NCBI GenBank assembly: GCA_023428295.1
Contig: JAEYYV010000323.1
Coordinates: 1 to 58,650, forward strand
Origin: Pseudomonadota bacterium
GTDB lineage: Bacteria > Myxococcota_A > Polyangia > Haliangiales > Haliangiaceae
DNA length: 58,650 nt
Direction: 5' to 3'
The notes under the pieces are model-generated. The model searched no databases. It saw only the letters and a list, made by a program, of their open reading frames with translations, and was not told the DNA's origin. This document shows positions 52,474 to 58,650 of the stretch, one piece after another. The translations under genes were made by a program, and so were the position numbers. Each line of letters begins with the position of its first letter. Within the stretch, counting starts at the first letter, position 1.

Positions 52474-53124
52474 TCAGCCGAGCGTGACGTCGCTCGTCGT
52501 GACGCCGTCGATCGTCGCCAAGATCTCGCGATACCAGCGCGCGGTCCGTGCGGATCGATCGTCGAGCGCACGCGTGCCCCACACGATCGTGAGCGTGGTG
52601 CGTGTTCCTTCGTGCGTCTTCGTTCGCTGCGCGTCTTTCACCGGCGTGCCCGTCGGACCTCGCGCGTCGTAGAGACACACGAGGCCGCCGACATCGATCG
52701 TCTGTCCGCTCGGGTTGAACACGTAGCTCGTGCCTACCGGCGCGATCTTGATGACGAGCTCACCGGCGCTCGTGTCGGTCTTGTCCAGATCGACGAGCGA
52801 GATGGGCAAGCCCGAGTGCAGCGAGACCACGTTGCATGCATCGACACCGGCGTTGATCCGCGGGAAGCGATTCTCTGCGGCTGCGGCGACCAGATACTCC
52901 GATGCCGGCTTGCTCCGGCCCGAGGGCTTGAAGCCGCCGTGGCGGAGGAGATCGCGCACCGCGGTCCGCACGGAAGCGTCGGTGGAGATCGGCGCCGCCG
53001 CTCCCGGCTCGGCCAAGGCGACGATCGCCGTCGAGGCTACGAGCGCTTGGAGGGGCGCCGGGAAGTGAGTGATGAAGGCGGCGGCATCGAGGACCGGATG
53101 TGGTTCGACCAATACGCGCGTCAC
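52474..53124 (-). CDS. B3/B4 (tRNA-editing-like) domain protein
   Basis: About 216 residues from the GTG at 53124; a GTG at 53151 would add nine residues. The region about 75-170 matches the free-standing B3/B4 domain (PheT editing domain fold): RSKPASEYLVAAAAENRFP, GVDACNVVSLHSGLPISLVDLDK and CLYDARGPTGTPVKD. Such stand-alone proteins are found in many bacteria and may hydrolyse mischarged aminoacyl-tRNAs; this is not proved. An Ala-rich N-terminal helical part precedes it. Divergent from the kinase at 53184. Confidence 0.85.
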   Translation of the reverse strand: MTRVLVEPHPVLDAAAFITHFPAPLQALVASTAIVALAEPGAAAPISTDASVRTAVRDLLRHGGFKPSGRSKPASEYLVAAAAENRFPRINAGVDACNVVSLHSGLPISLVDLDKTDTSAGELVIKIAPVGTSYVFNPSGQTIDVGGLVCLYDARGPTGTPVKDAQRTKTHEGTRTTLTIVWGTRALDDRSARTARWYREILATIDGVTTSDVTLG

Positions 53125-53183
53125 GGTGGGACGATGTAACCACGGACGCACTCGATGTGCGGAGCTTGGGATATGTTCTGGCC

Positions 53184-55001
53184 GTGAGTCTCGGGGCGAC
53201 TACTCGCCTGTCCCGTCTGGGGCGGTACGAGCTGATCACCCAGATCGGCCAGGGTGGGATGGCGGAGGTTCAGTTAGCCATCCAACGCGGGCCGGCTGGG
53301 TTCGAGAAGCTCGTGGTGGTGAAGCTCGTGCACGAGAACCTCGCCACGCAGAAGACGTTCGTCGACATGCTGCTCGAAGAAGCACGCATGGCCGCGCTCG
53401 TGAAGCACCCGAACGTCGTCGACATCTACGACCTGGGACAGGCGGAGGGTCGCTACTTCATCGCGATGGAGTACCTCGAGGGCGAGCCGCTGCTCGCCGT
53501 GCTTCGCGCGGGACGCGAGGGCAAGCGTCTCGACGTGATGTCGACCGGCCGCTTGATCGCGGACACCGCCGAGGGGCTCGATGCAGCGCACGAGTTGCGC
53601 ACGATGGGAGGCGATCCGATCGAGCTCGTGCACCACGACGTGTCGCTCGGCAACATCGTGGTCCTCTACAACGGGCAGGTGAAGCTCGTCGATTTCGGCG
53701 TCGCGAAGGCGTCGCAGTCGGCCGGCCCGACGGTCCGCGTACAGGGAAAGTTCAGCTACATGGCGCCGGAGAAGCTGCGCGGTGGCTCGGGCGATCGGCG
53801 CAGCGATATCTGGTCGCTCGGCTGCGTGCTGTGGGAGGCGCTCACGCTGCGCCGCTTGTTCAAAGGCGGCAACGACAACGACACGATGAAGCAGGTGCTC
53901 GAGACCGTCATCGTGCCGCCGTCGTCGGTGAACCCCGAGGTGCCCAAAGACTTCGATCCGATCGTGATGCGCGCGTTGTCCCGCGATCCGGACGGGCGCT
54001 ACGCGACGGCCAAGGAGATGGCGGCCGAGCTCGAGGAAGTTCTGCGCGAGCACAAGTACGGCGGTCGCAACGACGTGATCGCGAAGTACATGCAGACCAC
54101 GTTCGACTCGCACATCATCGCGCGCAAGAAGCTGCTGCAAGAGGTGAGCAGCAAGGGTCGCGCGAGCGCCGACGTGATCGAGGCTGCGTTCGACGAGATG
54201 ATGGCGACCGGATCGCCGAACGGCATGGACGTCTCGGGTGCGTTCAGCGTGAAGTTCGCGCGATCGCCAGGCGACTCGGTGCCGCCGGCGAACGTCCCCG
54301 CGATCGACGATCCACTGCTCGCGCAACGCCCGCGCGCATCATCGCCGTCGCTGCGTCCGCCGAGTGCACCGCCGATGGCGCGCCCCCGCACTGCATCGAA
54401 CAGCCCGTACGAGTCCGAGGTCACGCAGTCGGGCAGCGGCACCGTCGCGAAGCGATCGAGCTCGAAGCTCGTCGTGATGGTGCTCGCGGGTCTCGCGATC
54501 GTCGTCGCCGCGTTCGTGATCGCGCTGCGCGGCGGTGATGCGCCAAACAGGCCCGCACCGCCCGAAGCCGGATCGGCGATGGTCGCCGCGCCCGTCGCGA
54601 TCGACGCGGCGGTGGAGCCCGCGATCACGCCAGATGCGGCAGAGGTGCTCGAGAGCGTCGATGCTGCCGTCGAGAACACGAGCATCGAGATCGTCGCGCC
54701 CGACACGGGCAACGACACCAAACCCGTACGCCCGCCGCCTACACCGAAGCCGAACGCACAAGAGCTGTTCAAGGCCGGCATGCAGTCGTACGTGAAGGGT
54801 GACGCGAAAAGTGCAGTGGCGACGTTCCGCAAGGCCACCGCGGCGAACCCCAGCTACGCCGCTGCATGGCGGGCGCTCGGGCTCGCACATGAAAAGCTCG
54901 GGGAGTGGGGGCCTGCGAAGACGGCCTTCCAGAAGTACTTATCGGTGTCACCAAACGCATCCGACGCCGCGCAGATACGTGAGAGAATCAAGAACCTGTG
55001 A
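53184..55001 (+). CDS. Ser/Thr protein kinase with HHD loop and C-terminal TPR
   Basis: 605 residues, GTG at 53184; ribosome site weak. Kinase domain (about 12-290): IGQGGMAEV, Lys47, HHD at 150-152 (HHDVSLGN, so no RD arginine), DFG at 170-172 and YMAPEKL. A Ser/Pro/Ala linker leads to a membrane segment at about 428-448, then an Asp/Ala-rich extracellular stretch and a TPR-like domain (about 517-598, AQELFKAGMQSYVKGDAKSA and LGLAHEKLGEWGPAKTAFQK). Presumed sensor outside, kinase inside. The stop overlaps the next gene by four bases. Confidence 0.93.
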   Translation: MSLGATTRLSRLGRYELITQIGQGGMAEVQLAIQRGPAGFEKLVVVKLVHENLATQKTFVDMLLEEARMAALVKHPNVVDIYDLGQAEGRYFIAMEYLEGEPLLAVLRAGREGKRLDVMSTGRLIADTAEGLDAAHELRTMGGDPIELVHHDVSLGNIVVLYNGQVKLVDFGVAKASQSAGPTVRVQGKFSYMAPEKLRGGSGDRRSDIWSLGCVLWEALTLRRLFKGGNDNDTMKQVLETVIVPPSSVNPEVPKDFDPIVMRALSRDPDGRYATAKEMAAELEEVLREHKYGGRNDVIAKYMQTTFDSHIIARKKLLQEVSSKGRASADVIEAAFDEMMATGSPNGMDVSGAFSVKFARSPGDSVPPANVPAIDDPLLAQRPRASSPSLRPPSAPPMARPRTASNSPYESEVTQSGSGTVAKRSSSKLVVMVLAGLAIVVAAFVIALRGGDAPNRPAPPEAGSAMVAAPVAIDAAVEPAITPDAAEVLESVDAAVENTSIEIVAPDTGNDTKPVRPPPTPKPNAQELFKAGMQSYVKGDAKSAVATFRKATAANPSYAAAWRALGLAHEKLGEWGPAKTAFQKYLSVSPNASDAAQIRERIKNL

Positions 55002-55837
55002 AAGCGCTCTTCGGAGCTCTCTTGATTCTCGCGATCGGGTGGCACGTCGCGGAGGCAGCTCCACGAAAGGTGCTCGTGTTGCCTATCGACGGCAGCGTCG
55101 AGCCAACCCTGCGCGCGCGCCTCAACACCAGCGTGCACAAGCTCGCGAACAACCTCGAGGGCAACGTCACCGTCGGTGACACGACCTTCGAGGAGACCGC
55201 CGCCGCGCTCGGATGCGATGCCGAGACGCAACCGTGCGCCGAGTCGGTCCGCGCGACGCTCGGTGTGGACGAGCTCGTGTTCGGTCGCGCGACCACCACG
55301 GGCACGCAGACCACGCTCGTCGTTCGCCGCGTGCGCAGCAAGACCGAGTGGCGTGAAGGCCAGACGACGTTCTCGATCGACGACGCGCCGGAGAAGTCCG
55401 AGAACACCGTCGATACCGAGCTCGCGCCGCTGTTCGACGTGGAGCCGCCACCGCCGATCGAGGCGCCACCACCTGTCGAAGCGCCGCCCGTGGTCTCCGA
55501 CGAGCCATCCAATCCAGGCCGCACGCGCGGCATCCTGCTCGCCTCCGCGGGTGGAGTCGCGACCGTCCTCGGCGTGATCCTGTGGTTCAACGTGTCGAGC
55601 ACGCAGAGCGAGATCGACGCCGCGATGCCCGACGACGCGGACGATTTTCGCGCTCTCGAAGACAAGGAGAGCAAAGCACAGCGCAACGCGATCATCGGCG
55701 ACGTGCTCGTCGTCGCGGGCGTCGCCGTCGCCGCATGGGGCGCGTGGACGATCTACAAGAGCCGCGAGACCTCGGTGACCGTCACTCCCACCGCCACGCC
55801 GACGAGCGCGGGGCTCTCGATCGGAGGTCGCTGGTGA
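54998..55837 (+). CDS. Secreted TolB/CsgG-N-like protein with two membrane segments
   Basis: 279 residues, GTG at 54998 (GTGA overlap with the kinase). Signal MKALFGALLILAIGWHVAEA, then an alpha-beta domain (about 22-125: KVLVLPIDGSVEPTLRARL, a GCDAETQPCAESVRATLGV Cys pair, ELVFGRATTTGTQTTLVVRR) reminiscent of CsgG/TolB-N type domains common in myxobacterial envelope proteins. A Pro-rich linker, then hydrophobic segments near 177-193 and 226-250, and a tail VTVTPTATPTSAGLSIGGRW. Function unknown; tight coupling to a kinase suggests a shared pathway. Confidence 0.78.
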   Translation: MKALFGALLILAIGWHVAEAAPRKVLVLPIDGSVEPTLRARLNTSVHKLANNLEGNVTVGDTTFEETAAALGCDAETQPCAESVRATLGVDELVFGRATTTGTQTTLVVRRVRSKTEWREGQTTFSIDDAPEKSENTVDTELAPLFDVEPPPPIEAPPPVEAPPVVSDEPSNPGRTRGILLASAGGVATVLGVILWFNVSSTQSEIDAAMPDDADDFRALEDKESKAQRNAIIGDVLVVAGVAVAAWGAWTIYKSRETSVTVTPTATPTSAGLSIGGRW

Positions 55838-56493
55838 GAGCAACCGTGATGCAACTCGCGCTCGGCACGCTGATCGCGATCGTGATCTCGAGCTGCTGGG
55901 TCGATCGCCGCTCGAACGACTTCGCGTGCAGCACCGACGACGACTGCGCGACGTTCTCGCCGCCGCGTCGCTGCGACATCGACCTCGGCTACTGCGTGCC
56001 GGGAACCAACCCGAACGCTTGCCCCGGCGTGTGCAACGCGGGCTGCAACCGAAACCAGATGACGTGCTCGATCGCGTGCTTCAGCAGCACGGGCTGCGGC
56101 GACATCAACTGCCCCGCTGGCTGGAACTGCAACATCAATTGCTCGTCGGGCGCGTGCGGCACGATCAACTGCCGCCCCGCCAACAACTGCACCATCAACT
56201 GCACGGGTGGCAGCGCGTGCGGGAACATCGAGTGTGGCGATGGCGATTGCAGGGTCGTGTGCAACGGCGGCAGCGCGTGCGGCACCGTCGACTGCAACGA
56301 CAGCAAGTGCAACGTGACGTGCAGCGGTGGCGGCGCCTGCCCTACCGTCGACTGTGACACCGCGTGCAGCTGCGATGTCCTCTGCGGATCCAGCGCTTCC
56401 TGCGGCAACGTCGAATGCCTCGATCCCGATTGCGCGGCCAACAACAACGGCTGTTCGAGCTCGCGCGCGGGCTGCCCCAACACCTGCAACTGA
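55834..56493 (+). CDS. Cys-rich tandem-repeat lipoprotein
   Basis: 219 residues from the GTG at 55834, which overlaps the preceding stop (GTGA) and has GGAGG seven bases upstream; an ATG at 55849 is also possible. Signal with ISSC lipobox. After an opening Cys-rich part, residues about 65-200 are tandem units with two-residue turns: CNINCSSGACGTINC, CTINCTGGSACGNIEC, CRVVCNGGSACGTVDC, CNVTCSGGGACPTVDC. About 45 cysteines in total. The period of about 20 residues could form a disulphide-stapled ladder. No family recognised; probably surface-exposed. Third gene in the kinase operon. Confidence 0.8.
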   Translation: MRATVMQLALGTLIAIVISSCWVDRRSNDFACSTDDDCATFSPPRRCDIDLGYCVPGTNPNACPGVCNAGCNRNQMTCSIACFSSTGCGDINCPAGWNCNINCSSGACGTINCRPANNCTINCTGGSACGNIECGDGDCRVVCNGGSACGTVDCNDSKCNVTCSGGGACPTVDCDTACSCDVLCGSSASCGNVECLDPDCAANNNGCSSSRAGCPNTCN

Positions 56494-56560
56494 AGGTGCT
56501 CTCCTCGTCGGCGCTCGCTTGCCCCCCGAGGCTGGCCAGAGTACGAATACACCTTCGGCC

Positions 56561-57064
56561 ATGAGCGAGAAATTCCCGATGACCCCCGCGGGGTTCGCCT
56601 CGATGAAGGCGCACCTCAAGCGCCTCAAAGACGTCGAGCGCCCGGCCAACAGCCGCGCCATCGAAATCGCTCGCGGTCACGGTGACCTCTCCGAGAACGC
56701 CGACTACTCGGCGGCCAAAGAGGAGCAAGGTCTCATCGAGGCCAAGATCCGCGAGCTCGAGGCAAAAACCGGCCTCGCCGAAGTTATCGATCCAACCAAA
56801 CTCTCGGGGTCCAAGGTCAGATTCGGTGCGACCGTGACCATCGAAGACTCCGAGTCGGGCGAGCAATCGCGCTACGTGATCGTCGGCGAGCATGAAGCCG
56901 ACATCAAGCGTGGCCGCATCTCCATCGGCGCCCCGCTCGCTCGCGCCCTGATCGGCAAGGACGTCGGCGAGACCGTCGTCGTCCAGTCGCCCAAGGGCAA
57001 GCGCGAGGTCGAGGTGACCAAGGTCGAGTGGCTCGATGTTCCGCCTCTCGAGGAGATCACGTGA
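56561..57064 (+). CDS. greA: Transcription elongation factor GreA
   Basis: 167 residues, slightly longer than the usual 158. Enters the RNA polymerase secondary channel and triggers cleavage of backtracked transcripts. MTPAGFASMKAHLKRLKDVERP forms the start of the coiled coil; its acidic tip GHGDLSENADY and AKEEQGLIEAKI are typical; the C-terminal domain has IGAPLARALIGKDVGETV. It begins 68 bases after the Cys-rich lipoprotein. Its stop overlaps the next start (GTGA). Confidence 0.96.
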   Translation: MSEKFPMTPAGFASMKAHLKRLKDVERPANSRAIEIARGHGDLSENADYSAAKEEQGLIEAKIRELEAKTGLAEVIDPTKLSGSKVRFGATVTIEDSESGEQSRYVIVGEHEADIKRGRISIGAPLARALIGKDVGETVVVQSPKGKREVEVTKVEWLDVPPLEEIT

Positions 57065-57357
57065 GTACTCGCCGTTTCTCGACCATCGCTCGCCGCCTCG
57101 CGCTCACCGCCGTTTGCTTCGGCGCGCTCGCCGGCATCGTCGCCGCGTGCAAGCAGCAAGAGGGCGAGCGCTGCCAGGTCAACGAGGATTGCGAGTCGGG
57201 GCTGACGTGCAACCAGGCGACGTCGCAGTGTGCGCGGGCGGGTGAAGAGATTCCCATCGACGCGACCACGCCGGACTTCCTCGACGCGGAGCTCGATCCC
57301 GACGCGCCGATCGACGCGCCCGACGCGATGATCGACGCCGAGAAGCCGCCGGTCTAA
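57061..57357 (+). CDS. Small lipoprotein with Cys motif and Asp-Ala tail
   Basis: 98 residues, GTG at 57061, with GAGGAG six bases upstream and a 4-base overlap with greA. Signal RLALTAVCFGALAGIVAAC as lipobox. Then a Cys module CQVNEDCESGLTCNQATSQC (a dickkopf-like disulphide knot common in myxobacteria), followed by an Ile-Asp-Ala-rich tail (IDATTPDFLDAELDPDAPID). Unknown function; probably a small surface protein. Confidence 0.8.
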   Translation: MSTRRFSTIARRLALTAVCFGALAGIVAACKQQEGERCQVNEDCESGLTCNQATSQCARAGEEIPIDATTPDFLDAELDPDAPIDAPDAMIDAEKPPV

Positions 57358-57382
57358 GGCGGTCTAAGGTGCCGTCTCGCGA

Positions 57383-58408
57383 TCAGCGAATCGTGCGCGC
57401 GCAGCGAAAGCCGACGTGCGAGTACCGCTTGGTCGGGTCGTAGATCAGGTTGAACGGGTCGCGCAGATTGGATCGCGCGAGGAAGGCCGGCTGACGCCAC
57501 GAACCGCCACGCACGACGCGCGGTGATGCGTTGGTACCTTCACGCAGCGGATTGTGCGACGACAGCCCCTCGTAGCCGAGCTTGGTTTGGTCGCGGTAGT
57601 GAGAGTCCGCGGTCCACTCGGCGACGTTGCCCGCTTGGTCGCGCGTACCGTACGGTGACTCGCCCCACGGATACGAGCCCGGCTTCGCGAGGAACGCATG
57701 ACCGTCGCTGTCGTCGGGGTCGCCGAAGAACCGCAGTGGGAGCGAGATCAGTTGTCGCTCGATCTGCCGCATCGCGACCGCGCGCGCTTGGCCGTGATTG
57801 AAGTCGGTGGGCCGCTCGATCTCCCCCCACGGCCAATCGTTCTCTTGATCGAGCGTGACGTCGTCTTTGCCATCGCCGCGCGCCGCGCGCTCCCACTCGG
57901 CCTCGGTGGGGAGGCGTGCGCCGCGCCACGCGCAGTACGTGACGGCTTCGTCCCACGTGACGTTCACGATCGGCCAATCGCCGCGGATGTAGCGCTCGTC
58001 GCCCGCGATCAGCGCGTCGAGCGTACAGCCGCCGGCATCGATGCACGCGCGGTAGTCGGCAACGCTGACCTCGTCGCGATCGATCATGAACGCGTCGAGC
58101 GACACGCGGCGCTGCTGCATGTGGCGCAGCTCGTCCGCGTACTCGCCGCAGAAATCGATGGTGATGCCCGCGGCGGTGGTGACCGACGGAACCTGATCTG
58201 GAGGGTAGAACGCGATCTTGCACTGCTGCTCGGTGGCGGTGGCGAGATCTTCGGAGACACCTTGCGTGAAGGATCCCGCGGGCACTTGGACCTCCACGCG
58301 ACGCGGCGCTTCGATGCGTACGGAGCGGCCGCGGCGAGGAGCCTCGTCACCCGCGAGGACGAGGCTCGCCCCAGCGGCGACGACCAACGCGGCGGCGACG
58401 AAACGCAT
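57383..58408 (-). CDS. FGE/SUMF1-fold protein lacking catalytic cysteines
   Basis: 341 residues, ATG at 58408, chosen for its signal peptide MRFVAAALVVAAGASLVLAG; a GTG at 58432 overlaps the preceding stop (GTGA) and is an alternative. Typical FGE-sulfatase domain: VPAGSFTQG, MIDRDEVSVADYRAC, PIVNVTWDEAVTYCAWRGARLPTEAEWERAARG, PWGESPYGTRDQAGNVAEWT and RVVRGGSW. The two Cys that follow RGGS in real formylglycine-generating enzymes are missing (RGGSWRQPAFLARSNLRD), so it is probably a binding or kinase-linked domain rather than an enzyme. Exported. Confidence 0.9.
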   Translation of the reverse strand: MRFVAAALVVAAGASLVLAGDEAPRRGRSVRIEAPRRVEVQVPAGSFTQGVSEDLATATEQQCKIAFYPPDQVPSVTTAAGITIDFCGEYADELRHMQQRRVSLDAFMIDRDEVSVADYRACIDAGGCTLDALIAGDERYIRGDWPIVNVTWDEAVTYCAWRGARLPTEAEWERAARGDGKDDVTLDQENDWPWGEIERPTDFNHGQARAVAMRQIERQLISLPLRFFGDPDDSDGHAFLAKPGSYPWGESPYGTRDQAGNVAEWTADSHYRDQTKLGYEGLSSHNPLREGTNASPRVVRGGSWRQPAFLARSNLRDPFNLIYDPTKRYSHVGFRCARTIR

Positions 58409-58428
58409 GCGCAGATCTTGGACCACGG

Positions 58429-58650
58429 TCACTTGCCGAGCAACCACGCGAGCGCGATCCGCACGCGCTCGGCGCCACCGGCCGGGGCCGCAGCGAGCTT
58501 GTTCAGGAGGTCGGCGGTGGTGCGCGCGCGACCGTGGCGTGCGACGAGCGCGACGAGCGCGGCGGTGGCCACCTCCGGCGCGCCGTCGGTCGTGAGCACC
58601 TGGAGCAGCGTGTCGGTGGCAGCGGGAACGGCGGCCGCGCGCACCTGCGC
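58429..58650 (-). CDS. HEAT-like repeat protein, C-terminal fragment
   Basis: Only the last 73 codons lie within the window; the frame is open to the edge, so the gene starts beyond base 58650. The visible part is Ala/Leu-rich helical repeats: AAVPAATDTLLQVLTTDG, EVATAALVALVARHGRARTT and LLNKLAAAPAGGAERVRIALAW, consistent with HEAT repeats. Its stop is overlapped by the possible GTG start of the FGE-fold gene, suggesting coupling. Confidence 0.7.
   Translation of the reverse strand, partial: AQVRAAAVPAATDTLLQVLTTDGAPEVATAALVALVARHGRARTTADLLNKLAAAPAGGAERVRIALAWLLGK

Noticed and set aside
57351..57370. Tandem 10-base duplication GGTCTAAGGC/GGTCTAAGGT at the end of the small lipoprotein gene
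   Set aside because: Short and only duplicates a stop codon; no evidence of function.

Overview
The window is GC-rich bacterial chromosome, densely packed, with frequent GTG starts and many start/stop overlaps of 1 to 8 bases. It looks like a myxobacterium (phylum Myxococcota), probably near Haliangium/Kofleriaceae. The signs are five regulators typical of that group (four Ser/Thr protein kinases and an FHA-sigma54 activator), a C-terminal MYXO-CTERM-like anchor, many short-lived lipoproteins with Cys-rich or Ile-Asp-Ala-rich tracts, RCC1-repeat lipoproteins, PEGA and TPR proteins, and a deltaproteobacterial style of cytochrome c maturation. The genus is an inference. No rRNA, tRNA, CRISPR array, insertion sequence or prophage was seen.

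Layout. 1-5.4 kb: 3' part of aconitase, a pilin-like lipoprotein, an FHA-sigma54 regulator and a Cys-rich lipoprotein. 5.7-9.5 kb: a TPR protein, an FG-GAP lipoprotein and a doubly anchored amidase, all on the minus strand. 9.6-12.6 kb: a PEGA-tailed kinase and a Kazal-type lipoprotein. 12.7-18.9 kb: central metabolism (class II fructose bisphosphatase, YbgC-type thioesterase, homoserine dehydrogenase, enolase) followed by an HTTM membrane protein and its probable partner. 18.9-22.1 kb: deoxynucleoside kinase, a small zinc-ribbon-like protein, acyl-CoA dehydrogenase and a soluble non-RD kinase.

22.1-31.2 kb is the most distinctive block: a nine-gene minus-strand operon for cytochrome c maturation. 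In transcription order it is ccmE, a ccmF-ccmH fusion, a CcmI-like membrane protein, a 766-residue Ig-like membrane protein, ccmA, ccmB, ccmC, a CcmD-like protein with an added periplasmic domain, and a small membrane protein. CcmE has Cys in place of the usual haem-binding His. Together this resembles the divergent 'System I*' known from some deltaproteobacteria and archaea, with added parts that I do not recognise.

31.3-40.3 kb: moaA, small unknowns, a beta-propeller-like lipoprotein, an orphan Dam-type methylase, a three-repeat DUF2541-like secreted protein, a lipoprotein, EF-G and a TPR membrane protein. 40.3-48.4 kb: two 14-repeat RCC1 lipoproteins on opposite strands flank a module of a cupredoxin lipoprotein, a kinase with an N-terminal extracytoplasmic sensor, and a HEAT-repeat protein. 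48.5-58.65 kb: carB, a lipoprotein, a B3/B4-domain protein, then a kinase-TPR, TolB-like protein, Cys-rich repeat lipoprotein, greA, small lipoprotein run, and finally an FGE-fold protein and a truncated HEAT protein.

A recurring feature is that convergent genes abut or overlap at their stop codons, leaving no room for intrinsic terminators.
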